The position numbers and the translations under genes were made by a program. From the NCBI GenBank assembly GCA_017554335.1, contig JAFZIO010000036.1:1-64000 (forward strand): a DNA stretch of 64,000 nucleotides, in the 5' to 3' direction. Shown piece after piece: positions 41,596-50,864 of this stretch (positions are counted from its first letter, which is position 1; each line of letters starts with the position of its first letter). Under the pieces are notes generated by a model. It saw only the letters and a list, made by a program, of their open reading frames with translations, did no database searches and was not told the DNA's origin. Source of the DNA: Bacteroidales bacterium (GTDB taxonomy: Bacteria > Bacteroidota > Bacteroidia > Bacteroidales > UBA932).

Positions 41596-42522
41596 ATGCA
41601 ACGAGTAGTCAAAAGAACGCTGCCCGGGGGCAAAACCGCGTACGTATCTCCTTTTCATCTCAGTATGCAAGGCATGGAAAAGCTCATTCTCTGCAGAGAT
41701 GATCAGGATTATGACGCAATGGTAAAAATACTCTGTGTTTGCGCGAAAAGAAAAAGCGTTATTGTCATTATCTACGCTGTTGTGTCCAATCACTGCCATG
41801 TTGCCGTACTGGCAGAGAATCAAGCGGCAGCACATGAGTACGGCCTTGAAATCAAAAGGATGTACTCTATGTGGTTCCAGCGCAAGTATGGTGAATCTAA
41901 GGTGTTGGAAAGTGTTGACATCAAAGCAATCCTTCTGGACAACGACTGGTATGTCAGAAACGCCTTGGCTTATATACCAAGGAATGCCCTGGATAACGGA
42001 TGTAATGTGAATGAGTATAACTGGTCCGGAATTCGCGCAATGTTCAGCACCCACAAAACTCAGGGCACAATCAAAGTTAGTTCCCTAGGGAAAAGGGCAA
42101 AGCGGGAATTGCTTCATACAGGTGACAATCTTGATGATGTTCCCTGGCTTCTCGATGCCTCCGGCCACCTGGTCCCGTCCAGCTTCTGCGACGTTGAGTA
42201 TTTTGAGCAGGTCTTCAACAACGACTTAACATTCTTTCTAAGGATTCTGGGATCCCAGAATTCCGCCGAGATGGATCACAAACTGGTTGAAGCGCCACGC
42301 AAGATGCTAAATGACACAGACTTTCTGAAAGACCTCAACGAAATAAGCGACAGATGGTTCAAGTGTGAAGTCTCACAACTCTCGAAAGAGAGGAAGAAAC
42401 GACTGATCCCATACATCTACAGGACTAAGAAAACCACTGTGTCTCAACTTGCCAGGGCATTTCAACTCGACCGGGAAGAAATCGCCCATACCCTAAAGGT
42501 GTCAGGTATCGGAACCAGATAA
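41596..42522 (+). CDS. REP-associated tyrosine transposase (RAYT), IS200/IS605-like
   Basis: 308 residues. SNHCHVAV at residues 64-71 holds the metal-binding HxH and YVRNALAYIPRNAL the likely catalytic Tyr126; the N-terminal KTAYVSPFHLSMQGM start fits the Y1 transposase fold. It is longer than classical RAYTs because of a C-terminal region ending in a helix-turn-helix-like stretch (TVSQLARAFQLDREEIAHTL). Single-strand cleavage at REP hairpins is the known activity of RAYTs. It is AT-richer than queA and dprA around it, which suggests acquisition. No second transposase gene or flanking direct repeat was seen. Confidence 0.88.
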   Translation: MQRVVKRTLPGGKTAYVSPFHLSMQGMEKLILCRDDQDYDAMVKILCVCAKRKSVIVIIYAVVSNHCHVAVLAENQAAAHEYGLEIKRMYSMWFQRKYGESKVLESVDIKAILLDNDWYVRNALAYIPRNALDNGCNVNEYNWSGIRAMFSTHKTQGTIKVSSLGKRAKRELLHTGDNLDDVPWLLDASGHLVPSSFCDVEYFEQVFNNDLTFFLRILGSQNSAEMDHKLVEAPRKMLNDTDFLKDLNEISDRWFKCEVSQLSKERKKRLIPYIYRTKKTTVSQLARAFQLDREEIAHTLKVSGIGTR

Positions 42523-42539
42523 CTTAACTATACTAAACT

Positions 42540-43772
42540 ATGGACTATGAAACTGTTTGCGGCATTACACTGAACCGGATTTTCGGATACGAACCGGCCG
42601 CCGCGCTCTCGCTTATCAAGCACTTCGGCTCCCCCGGGGCCGTTTTCTCCCAGGACAGCAAGACGCTGGACAACGCTTTGGGCCCGTACAGCAAGTACAG
42701 GGGCCTTCTCACACATGACGAGCTGGAAGCCTCCCGGAAGGAATGGGACTGGCTGAAGGAGCTCGGATGCACTTTCGTTAATTACTGCGAGCCCGGATAT
42801 CCTCCCCTGCTGGCGGACTGCCCGGACGCCCCCGTGGGCCTTTACATCCGAAGCGGGACGCCGCCGGAGGAGCTCTTCACCGGGGCCGGCAACAGCACCA
42901 TCGGCAGCGGCACCACCGGCAGCAAGGCCAACGGCAGCACCACCTTCACCCGCGACTCAATCTCCATCGTAGGCACGCGGGACCTGTCGCCATACGGCAA
43001 AGAATGGACGGAGAAGATAGTCGGCAGCATCTCCCGCTCGCCGGCCAAACCGATGATAGTCAGCGGCTTCGCCATAGGGGTAGACATCACCGCCCACCTT
43101 GCGGCGCTGGCCTTCGGGCTGCCGACGGTGGCCGTCATTCCGGTGGGCATAGACAGCATCTACCCCCTCCGGCATCGCACGGTGGCGGCGAAAATGATGG
43201 ACACCCCGGGATGCGCCCTCGTAACCGACTTCCCGCCGGAAACGGGGCCCGTCCCCTTCAACTTCCTGCGGCGGAACCGAATAATAGCCGGCATGTCGCG
43301 GGCCACCATCCTCACGGAGTCCAAGTCGAAAGGAGGCGGCACCATGACGGCACGCCTCGCCGCCAGCTACGGACGCGAGCTCTTCTGCCTCCCCGGACGA
43401 ATAGACGACGTGCGCTCGTCGGGATGCAACATCCTCATCAAGGAGCAGCTGGCGGAAGCCATCACCGACCCCGACGGCATAGCGGCACAGCTCGGACTGG
43501 GCAGCACAGGCAAGGGCGCACGGGACCTGAAAGAGATGCTGCATGCCTGCTACGGCAGCGCCGGCGAGGAGGTTTGCGGACGCCTCACCGCCATCGCCCT
43601 GCACATCAAGGCCAACCGCGGAGCCACTCCGGACGAAATATGCCGGGCCCTCGGACTCCCCTACGGAGACGTGGCCGCCGCCTGCAGCCTCCTGGAGAGC
43701 GACGGATTCATCTGCATGGATTTGCTCCAACGCTGCTCCATTGACAACAAAAAAGCGTATCTTTGTACCTGA
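42540..43772 (+). CDS. dprA: DNA-processing protein DprA
   Basis: 410 residues. The Rossmann-like DprA core has ISIVGTRDLSPYGKEW, SGFAIGVDITAHLAAL, RRNRIIAGMSRATILTESKSKGGGTMTAR and SGCNILI. A C-terminal winged-helix-like region (TPDEICRALGLPYGDVAAACSLLESDGFI) follows. DprA loads RecA on incoming single-stranded DNA in natural transformation. Residues about 112-139 form a Gly/Ser/Thr-rich insert between the N-terminal SAM-like domain and the core. It overlaps tatD by one base. Confidence 0.93.
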   Translation: MDYETVCGITLNRIFGYEPAAALSLIKHFGSPGAVFSQDSKTLDNALGPYSKYRGLLTHDELEASRKEWDWLKELGCTFVNYCEPGYPPLLADCPDAPVGLYIRSGTPPEELFTGAGNSTIGSGTTGSKANGSTTFTRDSISIVGTRDLSPYGKEWTEKIVGSISRSPAKPMIVSGFAIGVDITAHLAALAFGLPTVAVIPVGIDSIYPLRHRTVAAKMMDTPGCALVTDFPPETGPVPFNFLRRNRIIAGMSRATILTESKSKGGGTMTARLAASYGRELFCLPGRIDDVRSSGCNILIKEQLAEAITDPDGIAAQLGLGSTGKGARDLKEMLHACYGSAGEEVCGRLTAIALHIKANRGATPDEICRALGLPYGDVAAACSLLESDGFICMDLLQRCSIDNKKAYLCT

Positions 43773-44539
43773 TGGAATTTGTAGACACCCATACGCACCT
43801 GTCCGACGAAGCATTCGCCGGAGAAGAGGATGCAGCGGTAGAAAGGGCCGTTGCGGCAGGAGTGACCAGGATGCTGCAGGCAGACACCGGAACCGCCGAC
43901 AGGGAGGCGTCGTACGCCCTCTGCGGACGGCATCCCGGCATACTCTTCCCCATGCTGGGCCTGTACCCCGGCAACGTGGACGAGAACTGGCGGGAAGAGA
44001 TAGACGCCCTCCAGCCATGGTTTGACAAGTGCCCCGTCGCCATTGGCGAAATCGGCCTGGAATACCACTACAGCCGCGAAACGGCGGAGCTGCAGAAGCA
44101 GGCGTTCAAGGTGCAGCTGGAGCTCGCCAGAGACCACGGGCTGCCCGTCAACATACACCTCCGGGAGGCTACCGACGACTTCTTCGAGATCATGGAAGAA
44201 TGCCGCGGGATGCGGTTGAGAGGCAACCTCCACGCCTTCAGCGGCAGTGCAGAAATGTTCGAACGCATGCAACGCTACGGCGAGTGGTACGTAGGCATAG
44301 GCGGCGTGCTCACCTTCAAGAAGGCCCACATAGCGGAGGACGTGAAACGCATACCGCTGGAGCGCATACTGCTGGAGACGGACTCCCCGTACCTCGCTCC
44401 CACGCCCTTCAGAGGCACCCGCAACGAGAGCGCCCACATTCCCGTCATCGCCGCCAAACTGGCCGAACTGAAAGGCGTAAGCCCGGAAGAAGTGGCCTCC
44501 GTGACCACCAGAAACGCAGAAACCCTTTTCGCAATATGA
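43772..44539 (+). CDS. TatD family metal-dependent hydrolase
   Basis: 255 residues from ATG 43772 (TGATG overlap with dprA). DTHTHLSD, AIGEIGLEYHY, PVNIHLREATDDF, GNLHAFSG and ETDSPYLAPTPFRG are the TatD metal-site motifs. Family members are 3'-5' DNases or related hydrolases. Placed between dprA and the asparaginase gene, it overlaps both, so the three form a transcription unit. Confidence 0.95.
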   Translation: MEFVDTHTHLSDEAFAGEEDAAVERAVAAGVTRMLQADTGTADREASYALCGRHPGILFPMLGLYPGNVDENWREEIDALQPWFDKCPVAIGEIGLEYHYSRETAELQKQAFKVQLELARDHGLPVNIHLREATDDFFEIMEECRGMRLRGNLHAFSGSAEMFERMQRYGEWYVGIGGVLTFKKAHIAEDVKRIPLERILLETDSPYLAPTPFRGTRNESAHIPVIAAKLAELKGVSPEEVASVTTRNAETLFAI

Positions 44540-45570
44540 CCAAAGCAAAAGCGTCCGTGCTCCTCATCTACACCGGGGGCACGATAGGAATGAAAGAAGA
44601 CCCGTCGGACGGCACCCTGAAGCCCTTCGACTTCGGAAGCCTGATGCAGGAGGTGCCGGAGCTCCGGAAGTTCGCCCTGAAAATCGACGCCTACACCTTC
44701 GACCCGCTGATCGACTCCTCCGACATAGAGCCGGGGATGTGGAAGAAGCTGGCGGAGCTGATTCGGAAGAACTACGACGACTACGACGGCTTCGTGGTGC
44801 TGCACGGCACCGACACCATGGCCTACAGCGCCGCCGCCCTGAGCTTCATGCTGGACAACCTGGGCAAGCCCGTCATCTTCACCGGCAGCCAGCTCCCCAT
44901 CGGACAGCCCCGCACCGACGGCAAGGAGAACCTGATTTCGTCGGTCGAGATTGCCGGCTCGCGCGAGCCCGACGGCAGCCCGACGGTGCCGGAAGTGTGC
45001 ATCTTCTTCAACGATCTGCTGCTCAGGGGAAACCGCAGCACCAAGGTGGACGCCAGCGGCTTCGAGGCCTTCCGCTCCCCCAACTTTCCGCCGCTTGCCG
45101 AAGCGGGAATCGACATCCGCTTCAACCGTGACCTCATCCGCAGGCCCTCCGGGGAAGCGTTTTCCGTCAGCACGGAGATGGATACGGCAGTATCTATCCT
45201 GAAGGTGCACCCCGGCATCACGGAGCGCGTGGTGGAGGACATCCTGCTGGGCCGCAGGACGCGTGCCGTCATCATCGAGACCTTCGGATGCGGCAACGCC
45301 CCTTCGCGCGACTGGTTCCTGGACATAGTGCGCGAGGCGTCCTCCCGCGGCAAGATCCTGCTTAACGTGACCCAGTGCCTGAGAGGCAGCGTGAACATGG
45401 ACCTCTACGCCACCGGGCGCGCCCTGAAAGACGCCGGAGTGCTTTCCGGAGGCGACATAACAACGGAAAGCGCCCTCGGAAAACTTTTCTTCCTCATGGG
45501 CAAGTCCGATGATAATGAATATGTTAAGGCGCATTTGGAGCAGGATTTGAGGGGAGAAATCTCTATATAA
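44536..45570 (+). CDS. ansA: Type I L-asparaginase
   Basis: 344 residues. YTGGTIGM (first catalytic Thr), FVVLHGTDTMAYSA (second Thr-Asp block) and FTGSQLPIGQPRTDG identify a type I, cytoplasmic asparaginase hydrolysing asparagine to aspartate and ammonia. There is no signal peptide. The ATG at 44536 overlaps the tatD stop by 4 bp. Confidence 0.95.
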   Translation: MTKAKASVLLIYTGGTIGMKEDPSDGTLKPFDFGSLMQEVPELRKFALKIDAYTFDPLIDSSDIEPGMWKKLAELIRKNYDDYDGFVVLHGTDTMAYSAAALSFMLDNLGKPVIFTGSQLPIGQPRTDGKENLISSVEIAGSREPDGSPTVPEVCIFFNDLLLRGNRSTKVDASGFEAFRSPNFPPLAEAGIDIRFNRDLIRRPSGEAFSVSTEMDTAVSILKVHPGITERVVEDILLGRRTRAVIIETFGCGNAPSRDWFLDIVREASSRGKILLNVTQCLRGSVNMDLYATGRALKDAGVLSGGDITTESALGKLFFLMGKSDDNEYVKAHLEQDLRGEISI

Positions 45571-45655
45571 GTATTGAATAATGAATTTTTTTTGCTAAAT
45601 TGCACCGATTTCGTAGGAAATTAATTTTATAAACTAATACATCTATCTACAATTT

Positions 45656-46450
45656 ATGAAAAAGTTTTTCATGTTTCTGGCAGTCGCTGGCGTAATGGCC
45701 TTCGCTGCAAACACCGCATCCGCTCAGGACGAGCAGGCAGCTCCCGCAGCTGAGGAAGTTGCTGCACCCGCTGAGATGACAGCAGCCGACCTCCTCGCCG
45801 GTACCGGCGAAGAGATTCCTCTCCACCAGGCTCTCAAGACCAAGTTCATCGAGGGTGGTGCAGGCTTCATGTCCCTCATCATCATCTGCTTGATCATCGG
45901 TCTCGCTCTTTCTATCGAGCGTATCCTTTATCTCACTTTCTCCAAGACCAACACCAAGAAGCTCCTCGAGAATGTTGAGAAGGCTCTTGCAGAAGGCGGC
46001 GTAGAAGCAGCCAAGGACGTTTGCCGCGAAACCCGCGGACCTGTCGCATCCATCTTCTATCAGGGTCTGCTCCGCTACGACCAGGGTATCGATGTAGTCG
46101 AGAAGACTGTTGTTTCCTACGGTTCCGTTCAGATGAGCGAAATGGAGAACGGCCTCAGCTGGATTTCCCTGTTCATCGCCATCGCCCCGTCACTCGGATT
46201 CCTCGGTACCGTTATCGGTATGATCAACGCTTTCGATGCTATCCAGGCAGCCGGTGATATTTCCCCTAACGTTGTTGCAGGTGGTATGAAGGTGGCCCTT
46301 ATCACTACCGTGGGCGGTCTCATCGTCGCCATGATCCTCCAGGTGTTCTACAACTACATCCTGGCCAAGATCGACGGTCTCACCATCGACATGGAGGATT
46401 CCTCAATCTGCCTGATTGATATCCTTACCAAGAACAACGCCAAGAAATAA
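45656..46450 (+). CDS. MotA/TolQ/ExbB proton channel family protein
   Basis: 264 residues. An N-terminal signal-like segment and a Glu/Ala-rich stretch (to about residue 70) precede the ExbB/TolQ core: three helices with IAPSLGFLGTVIGMINAF and VALITTVGGLIVAMILQVFYN. In Bacteroidetes such long ExbB proteins with an N-terminal extension are common. With the two ExbD proteins downstream it forms a proton-motive-force motor that energises TonB or gliding/envelope functions. Confidence 0.93.
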   Translation: MKKFFMFLAVAGVMAFAANTASAQDEQAAPAAEEVAAPAEMTAADLLAGTGEEIPLHQALKTKFIEGGAGFMSLIIICLIIGLALSIERILYLTFSKTNTKKLLENVEKALAEGGVEAAKDVCRETRGPVASIFYQGLLRYDQGIDVVEKTVVSYGSVQMSEMENGLSWISLFIAIAPSLGFLGTVIGMINAFDAIQAAGDISPNVVAGGMKVALITTVGGLIVAMILQVFYNYILAKIDGLTIDMEDSSICLIDILTKNNAKK

Positions 46451-46471
46451 ACTGTTTCAGATACATCGAAT

Positions 46472-46900
46472 ATGAAACTCAATAAAGTATTTAAATGGGG
46501 TATGGTAGCGCTGATTATCGTCAGTGTGGCTCTCCTTATCTGGGGTTTCTCCAAGGGATTTGAGGGCAACACCGTCGACATTCTGCTCTATTGGACCTAC
46601 GCGATGCTCGGTATCGCCCTGTTCAGCTGGGTGGTAGTCGGCCTCGTCGTGGGTGCAAAGAACGACCCCAAGAGCCTTGTCAAGATTGGCATCGTCATCT
46701 TGGGTGTTGCAGCGCTCTGCCTTGTCGCCTGGGTTCTGGCGAAGGGCGATCCCGCAGTCGGTTACACGGGCCCTGCCGTTTCCGCAGGCACGTTGAAGCT
46801 CACTGACAGCATTCTGAACCTGATATACATCGTCGGCGGCGCAGCTATCCTGGCAATCGTTGTCGGTGAAGTACGTATGGCCATAGCAAGCAAGAAGTAA
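46472..46900 (+). CDS. Membrane protein of unknown function in exbB-exbD operon
   Basis: 142 residues with four hydrophobic segments (FKWGMVALIIVSVALLIWGF, LLYWTYAMLGIALFSWVVVGLVVG, VKIGIVILGVAALCLVAWVLA, LNLIYIVGGAAILAIVVGEV). It lies 21 bp after exbB and 2 bp before the first exbD. A small membrane protein at this place is a recurring feature of Bacteroidetes exbB operons, but its role is unknown. Confidence 0.8.
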   Translation: MKLNKVFKWGMVALIIVSVALLIWGFSKGFEGNTVDILLYWTYAMLGIALFSWVVVGLVVGAKNDPKSLVKIGIVILGVAALCLVAWVLAKGDPAVGYTGPAVSAGTLKLTDSILNLIYIVGGAAILAIVVGEVRMAIASKK

Positions 46901-46902
46901 TT

Positions 46903-47487
46903 ATGGGCAAGAAGAAAGTACCAGCAATGAACACCAGCTCGACCGCGGATATCGCGTTCCTGCTGTTGTGCTACTTCCTGATGACTACCACCATGGGAAG
47001 CCAGACCGGTCTTAGCCGCCGTCTGCCTCCTATGCCTGACAAGAATCAGAAAGTTGAGGACCAGAAGGTCAATCGCCGTAACATTATACAGGTGAAGATC
47101 AATTCTGCCGATAGAATTTTTGCCGGTAGCGAGCCCATCGACGTCAGCCAGCTCAAAGACAAGATCAAAGAATTTCTGACCAACCCTGCAGATGATCCCA
47201 CCCTTCCCGAGAAGGAGCTCCAGGACATCGAGGGTTTCGGAGAGTGCTATGTCTCCAAAGGCATTATCTCTCTGCAGAATGACCGTGGTACCAGTTACCA
47301 GGCGTACATCGCAGTCCAGAACGAACTCGTAAAGGCCGTGAACGAACTCCGTGACGACTTCTCAAAGAAGAACTACAACGGAAAGACGTTCGCAAGGCTT
47401 ACCGAGGAAGAACAAGCGATTGTCAAGAAGTGCGTGCCTCAGTTCATCTCCGAGGCAGAACCTAAGGATGTAGGCCGTAAAAGATAA
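46903..47487 (+). CDS. ExbD/TolR family biopolymer transport protein
   Basis: 194 residues. A short N-terminus (KKKVPAMNTSSTADIAFLLLCYFLMTTTM) is the single membrane helix with the Asp expected to carry protons, followed by a periplasmic domain. Partner of ExbB in the proton motor. Longer than average ExbD because of the inserted TNPADDPTLPEKELQD region. Confidence 0.93.
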   Translation: MGKKKVPAMNTSSTADIAFLLLCYFLMTTTMGSQTGLSRRLPPMPDKNQKVEDQKVNRRNIIQVKINSADRIFAGSEPIDVSQLKDKIKEFLTNPADDPTLPEKELQDIEGFGECYVSKGIISLQNDRGTSYQAYIAVQNELVKAVNELRDDFSKKNYNGKTFARLTEEEQAIVKKCVPQFISEAEPKDVGRKR

Positions 47488-47503
47488 AACAGGAGGATAA
47501 GTT

Positions 47504-47974
47504 ATGTCTAAATTCGGTGGAAGTAACAATAAGAAAGAGGTGCCGGCAATGACCAGCAGCTCACTCTCCGATATCGTGTTCATGCTCCTGTTCTTCTTCA
47601 TGGTTACCACGCAGATGCGCGAGACCGAGAATAAGGTTATGGTTAAGATCCCCGAGGCTTCCGAAGTTGTGAAGCTCGAGCGTAAAGACCTCAACTCTTA
47701 TATTAATATCGGTACTCCTATCAAGTCTCTGCAGGCTATGTACGGAACTGAAGCCCGTATCCAGCTGAACGACTCCTTCAAGACTACCGACGACATCCGC
47801 GACTTCGTGGCTGCCGAGCGTGAGTCCCACAGTGAGCAGGACCGTCAGTATATGACTGTCAGCATCAGGGCGGACCAGGACGTAAGAATGGGTATCATTA
47901 CCGACGTTAAGCAGGAGCTCAGACGTTGCTCCGCGCTTAAGATCATGTACTCAGCCAGAAAGGGCGGCAATTAA
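47504..47974 (+). CDS. ExbD/TolR family biopolymer transport protein (second)
   Basis: 156 residues with the same architecture (KKEVPAMTSSSLSDIVFMLLFFFMVTTQM helix with Asp). Sixteen bp after the first exbD. Two non-identical ExbD genes in one operon is usual in Bacteroidetes. A clear terminator follows. Confidence 0.93.
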   Translation: MSKFGGSNNKKEVPAMTSSSLSDIVFMLLFFFMVTTQMRETENKVMVKIPEASEVVKLERKDLNSYINIGTPIKSLQAMYGTEARIQLNDSFKTTDDIRDFVAAERESHSEQDRQYMTVSIRADQDVRMGIITDVKQELRRCSALKIMYSARKGGN

Positions 47975-47997
47975 TAAAAGGCGCCCAAGCAATATTG

Positions 47998-48029
47998 AGC
48001 AGCCCCCTTCCAAGAGGGCTGCTTTTTTT
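47998..48029 (+). terminator. Terminator of the exbB-exbD operon
   Basis: AGCAGCCC (47998-48005) and GGGCTGCT (48016-48023) with a 10-nt loop and a T-run to 48029. Confidence 0.9.
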
Positions 48030-48044
48030 CAAAAGAAAGAATAA

Positions 48045-49445
48045 ATGGAGATACTTCGTACTAAAGTTATCGACCTGCTTAAGAAGGATGCAGGAGAGGA
48101 AGTCCTAGCCAAAGGTTGGGTCAGGACAAAGAGAGGCAACAAGGAAATAGCGTTTATCGCACTCAATGACGGTTCAACCATTAAGAACGTGCAGATTGTC
48201 GTGGACAAGAATCCCGACACGGAGCCCGTCCTTGCCAGGATAAGCACCGGCACTTGCATCGGTGTACGCGGCAAGCTCGTGGAGTCCGTGGGCAGCGGCC
48301 AGGCGGTGGAAATCCGCGCTTCGGAGATTGAGGTCTACGGCGAATGCGACCCCGTCCGCTATCCCCTGCAGAAGAAGGACACTTCTTTCGAGTACCTTCG
48401 TACCGTAGCCCACATGCGTCCCAGGACCAATACCTTCGGCGCCGTGCTGAGGCTTCGCAGCCAGATGGCCTACGCCATCCATGAGTATTTCCATTCCAAG
48501 GGATTCGTTTACCTCCACACTCCCCTTATCACCGCATCCGATGCGGAGGGCGCCGGAAACATGTTCCAGGTAACCACCCTGGATCTGGAGAACGTGCCCC
48601 GCGACAAGAAGGGCCGCATCGACTACGGCAAGGACTTCTTCGGCAAGCGTACCAGCCTGACCGTCAGCGGCCAGCTGGAGGGAGAGCTCGGAGCAACCGC
48701 CCTCGGAGAGATTTACACCTTCGGCCCTACTTTCCGCGCCGAGAATTCCAACACCCCGCGTCACCTTGCGGAGTTCTGGATGATTGAGCCGGAGATGGCG
48801 TTCTACGACATCAAGGAGAACATGGACCTGGCCGAGGACTTCATCAAGCACCTTGTGCGCTACGCCCTGGAGAACTGCCGGGACGACATTCAGTTCCTCA
48901 ACGACCGCTACGATCCCGAACTGATCGAACGTCTGGAGGGGGTTATCAATACTGAGTTCGTGCGCCTGGAGTACACCGAGGGCATCAAGATTCTGGAGGC
49001 AGCCGCGGCAAACGGAGTCCAGTTCGAGTATCCTGTGTTCTGGGGCGCCGACCTTCAGAGCGAGCATGAGCGCTACCTGGTGGAGAAGCATTTCGGCAAG
49101 CCGGTTATCCTGACGGGTTATCCCAAGGATATCAAGGCTTTCTATATGAAGCAGAACCCGGACGGCAAGACCGTGCGCGCTATGGATGTGCTGTTCCCGA
49201 AGATTGGCGAGATTATCGGCGGCAGCGAGCGTGAGGCGGATCTCGGCAAGCTGGAGGCCCGTATCGACGAGCTCGGAATGAGCCGCAAGAATCTGGAGTG
49301 GTATGTAGATACGCGCCGCTTCGGTTCCTGCCCTCACAGCGGCTTCGGACTCGGCTTCGAGCGTCTGCTGCTGTTCGTCACCGGTATGCAGAACATCCGT
49401 GACGTCATACCTTTCCCCCGTACACCGAAAAACGCTGAGTTCTAA
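48045..49445 (+). CDS. asnS: Asparaginyl-tRNA synthetase
   Basis: 466 residues, class IIb synthetase. N-terminal OB-fold ([25 protein letters not shown]), then [26 protein letters not shown] (motif 2) and [28 protein letters not shown] (motif 3). It charges tRNA-Asn. It follows the ExbD terminator by 15 bp, so it is probably independently transcribed. Confidence 0.97.
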   Translation: MEILRTKVIDLLKKDAGEEVLAKGWVRTKRGNKEIAFIALNDGSTIKNVQIVVDKNPDTEPVLARISTGTCIGVRGKLVESVGSGQAVEIRASEIEVYGECDPVRYPLQKKDTSFEYLRTVAHMRPRTNTFGAVLRLRSQMAYAIHEYFHSKGFVYLHTPLITASDAEGAGNMFQVTTLDLENVPRDKKGRIDYGKDFFGKRTSLTVSGQLEGELGATALGEIYTFGPTFRAENSNTPRHLAEFWMIEPEMAFYDIKENMDLAEDFIKHLVRYALENCRDDIQFLNDRYDPELIERLEGVINTEFVRLEYTEGIKILEAAAANGVQFEYPVFWGADLQSEHERYLVEKHFGKPVILTGYPKDIKAFYMKQNPDGKTVRAMDVLFPKIGEIIGGSEREADLGKLEARIDELGMSRKNLEWYVDTRRFGSCPHSGFGLGFERLLLFVTGMQNIRDVIPFPRTPKNAEF

Positions 49446-49526
49446 CGAACTCAACATTACTACGTTCGATCACCCCACCCCTTCCCTCCCCTGACCGTAG
49501 GGGAGGGAGACAATAGAGGAAGAATT

Positions 49527-50144
49527 ATGACAGTTATAGGTATAGCCGGAGGATCAGGGTCCGGCAAGACTACAGTAGTGAAGGCCATCACTGAGAAGCT
49601 GAAGGGCCAGAAAGTGGTGGTAATCCCCCAGGATTCCTATTACAAGGACTCCAGCGACTTGTCCGACGAGGAGAAGCGCGTCCACAACTTCGACCACCCC
49701 GATGCCATCGAGTGGGATCTGTTGTGCCGTCAGCTTCAGGACCTCAAGAACGGCAAAGCCATCCAGCAGCCCATCTATTCCTTCATTTCCTGCACCCGCT
49801 CCAAGACCGAGACCAAACTCGTGGAACCGGCGGACGTGATTATTATAGAGGGTATCCTGATCTTCACTTGCAAGAAGCTGAGGGACCAGATGGACATCAA
49901 GATTTTCGTGGATGCGGACGATGACGACCGCCTGATGCGAGTGATGGAGCGCGACATCTCCGAGCGCGGCAAAGATGTCCACTGGGTGATAGAGCGTTAC
50001 AGCCGCACCGTGAAGCCAATGTACCTACAGTTCATTGAGCCCAGCAAGCGTTACGCAGATATTATCATCCCTCAGGGAGGCCACAACAAGGTGGCTATTG
50101 ATATTATCACGGCCACCGTAGAAAAGAGTTTGGGAAAGGCGTGA
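49527..50144 (+). CDS. udk: Uridine kinase
   Basis: 205 residues. P-loop GIAGGSGSGKTTV, QDSYYKD, FDHPDAIEWD and IIIEGILIF are the uridine kinase signatures; it phosphorylates uridine or cytidine. The start is 81 bp after asnS. The stop overlaps the TonB-like gene by 4 bp. Confidence 0.95.
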   Translation: MTVIGIAGGSGSGKTTVVKAITEKLKGQKVVVIPQDSYYKDSSDLSDEEKRVHNFDHPDAIEWDLLCRQLQDLKNGKAIQQPIYSFISCTRSKTETKLVEPADVIIIEGILIFTCKKLRDQMDIKIFVDADDDDRLMRVMERDISERGKDVHWVIERYSRTVKPMYLQFIEPSKRYADIIIPQGGHNKVAIDIITATVEKSLGKA

Positions 50145-50851
50145 AAAAAGAGGACAAAGCAGGTATCTATACCACCGTAATCATTCATCTTGCGGTGCTT
50201 ATTGTCCTGCTTGCCACCTCATTGGGGTTCTCGCTTCAGAGCGAGAACTCTTTCGTTTTGGATTTCAGCAAGATGGAGGAGCTGGAGCGGCTCCAGGCCG
50301 AGGTCGAGAGGCTGAAGCAGGAGGCGGAATTCCAGCAAGCCATCGCCGACAAGCTGGAGGCGGAACTCGGTGCCGCCGGCGGCTATCGAAACGTAGCCGT
50401 GGACCGGGCGGCCCTGAAGGACGACCGCGGCACGGATGCGGAGCAGCTCTACAAGGACGCCGAGCGCCTGGCGGCCGAGCTGAAGGGAGGCTTCGAGGTG
50501 CCGGACGACGGCTTCAGCGCCAGTCTTCCGTCGAAAGATGACGGCAAAAAGAAAGAAGACAAGCCCTATTCAGGCCCCTCGGTGGTCTCTTACTACCTGG
50601 AAGGGCGCAAGGCCAGCAAGCTGAGCATCCCCGCCTACCGGTGCATGGGTGCAGGTGAGGTTACCGTCTTGATTACCGTAGACAACAGCGGTACAGTGAT
50701 TGCCGCCAAAGTGGATGAGAGCAGTTCTTCCACCGACGGCTGCCTGCGTTCTTTCGCCATACGCGCCGCCCGCCTCAGCCGCTTTTCAGCCGACCCCCAC
50801 GCCCCTGCACGCCAGACCGGCAACATAGTATATCAATTTATTGCACAATAA
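50141..50851 (+). CDS. TonB-like energy-transducer-like protein
   Basis: 236 residues from GTG. One N-terminal helix (TVIIHLAVLIVLLATSLGFSL), a charged coiled-coil (MEELERLQAEVERLKQEAEFQQAIADKLEAELG), an Asp/Lys linker, and a C-terminal domain (YRCMGAGEVTVLITVDNSGTVIAAKVDESSSSTDGCLRSFAIRAARLSRF) like the TonB C-terminal fold. It may carry energy from the ExbB/ExbD motor encoded 2 kb away, but the coiled coil replaces the usual Pro-rich spacer, so the role is inference. Confidence 0.75.
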   Translation: MKKEDKAGIYTTVIIHLAVLIVLLATSLGFSLQSENSFVLDFSKMEELERLQAEVERLKQEAEFQQAIADKLEAELGAAGGYRNVAVDRAALKDDRGTDAEQLYKDAERLAAELKGGFEVPDDGFSASLPSKDDGKKKEDKPYSGPSVVSYYLEGRKASKLSIPAYRCMGAGEVTVLITVDNSGTVIAAKVDESSSSTDGCLRSFAIRAARLSRFSADPHAPARQTGNIVYQFIAQ

Positions 50852-50864
50852 AACCTCATTCATT

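Noticed and set aside
45656..47974. Flagellar MotA/MotB stator
   Set aside because: The downstream genes are ExbD-type with short periplasmic domains, without an OmpA-like peptidoglycan-binding domain as in MotB.
48174..49457. 427-residue open frame opposite asnS
   Set aside because: Shadow of asnS.
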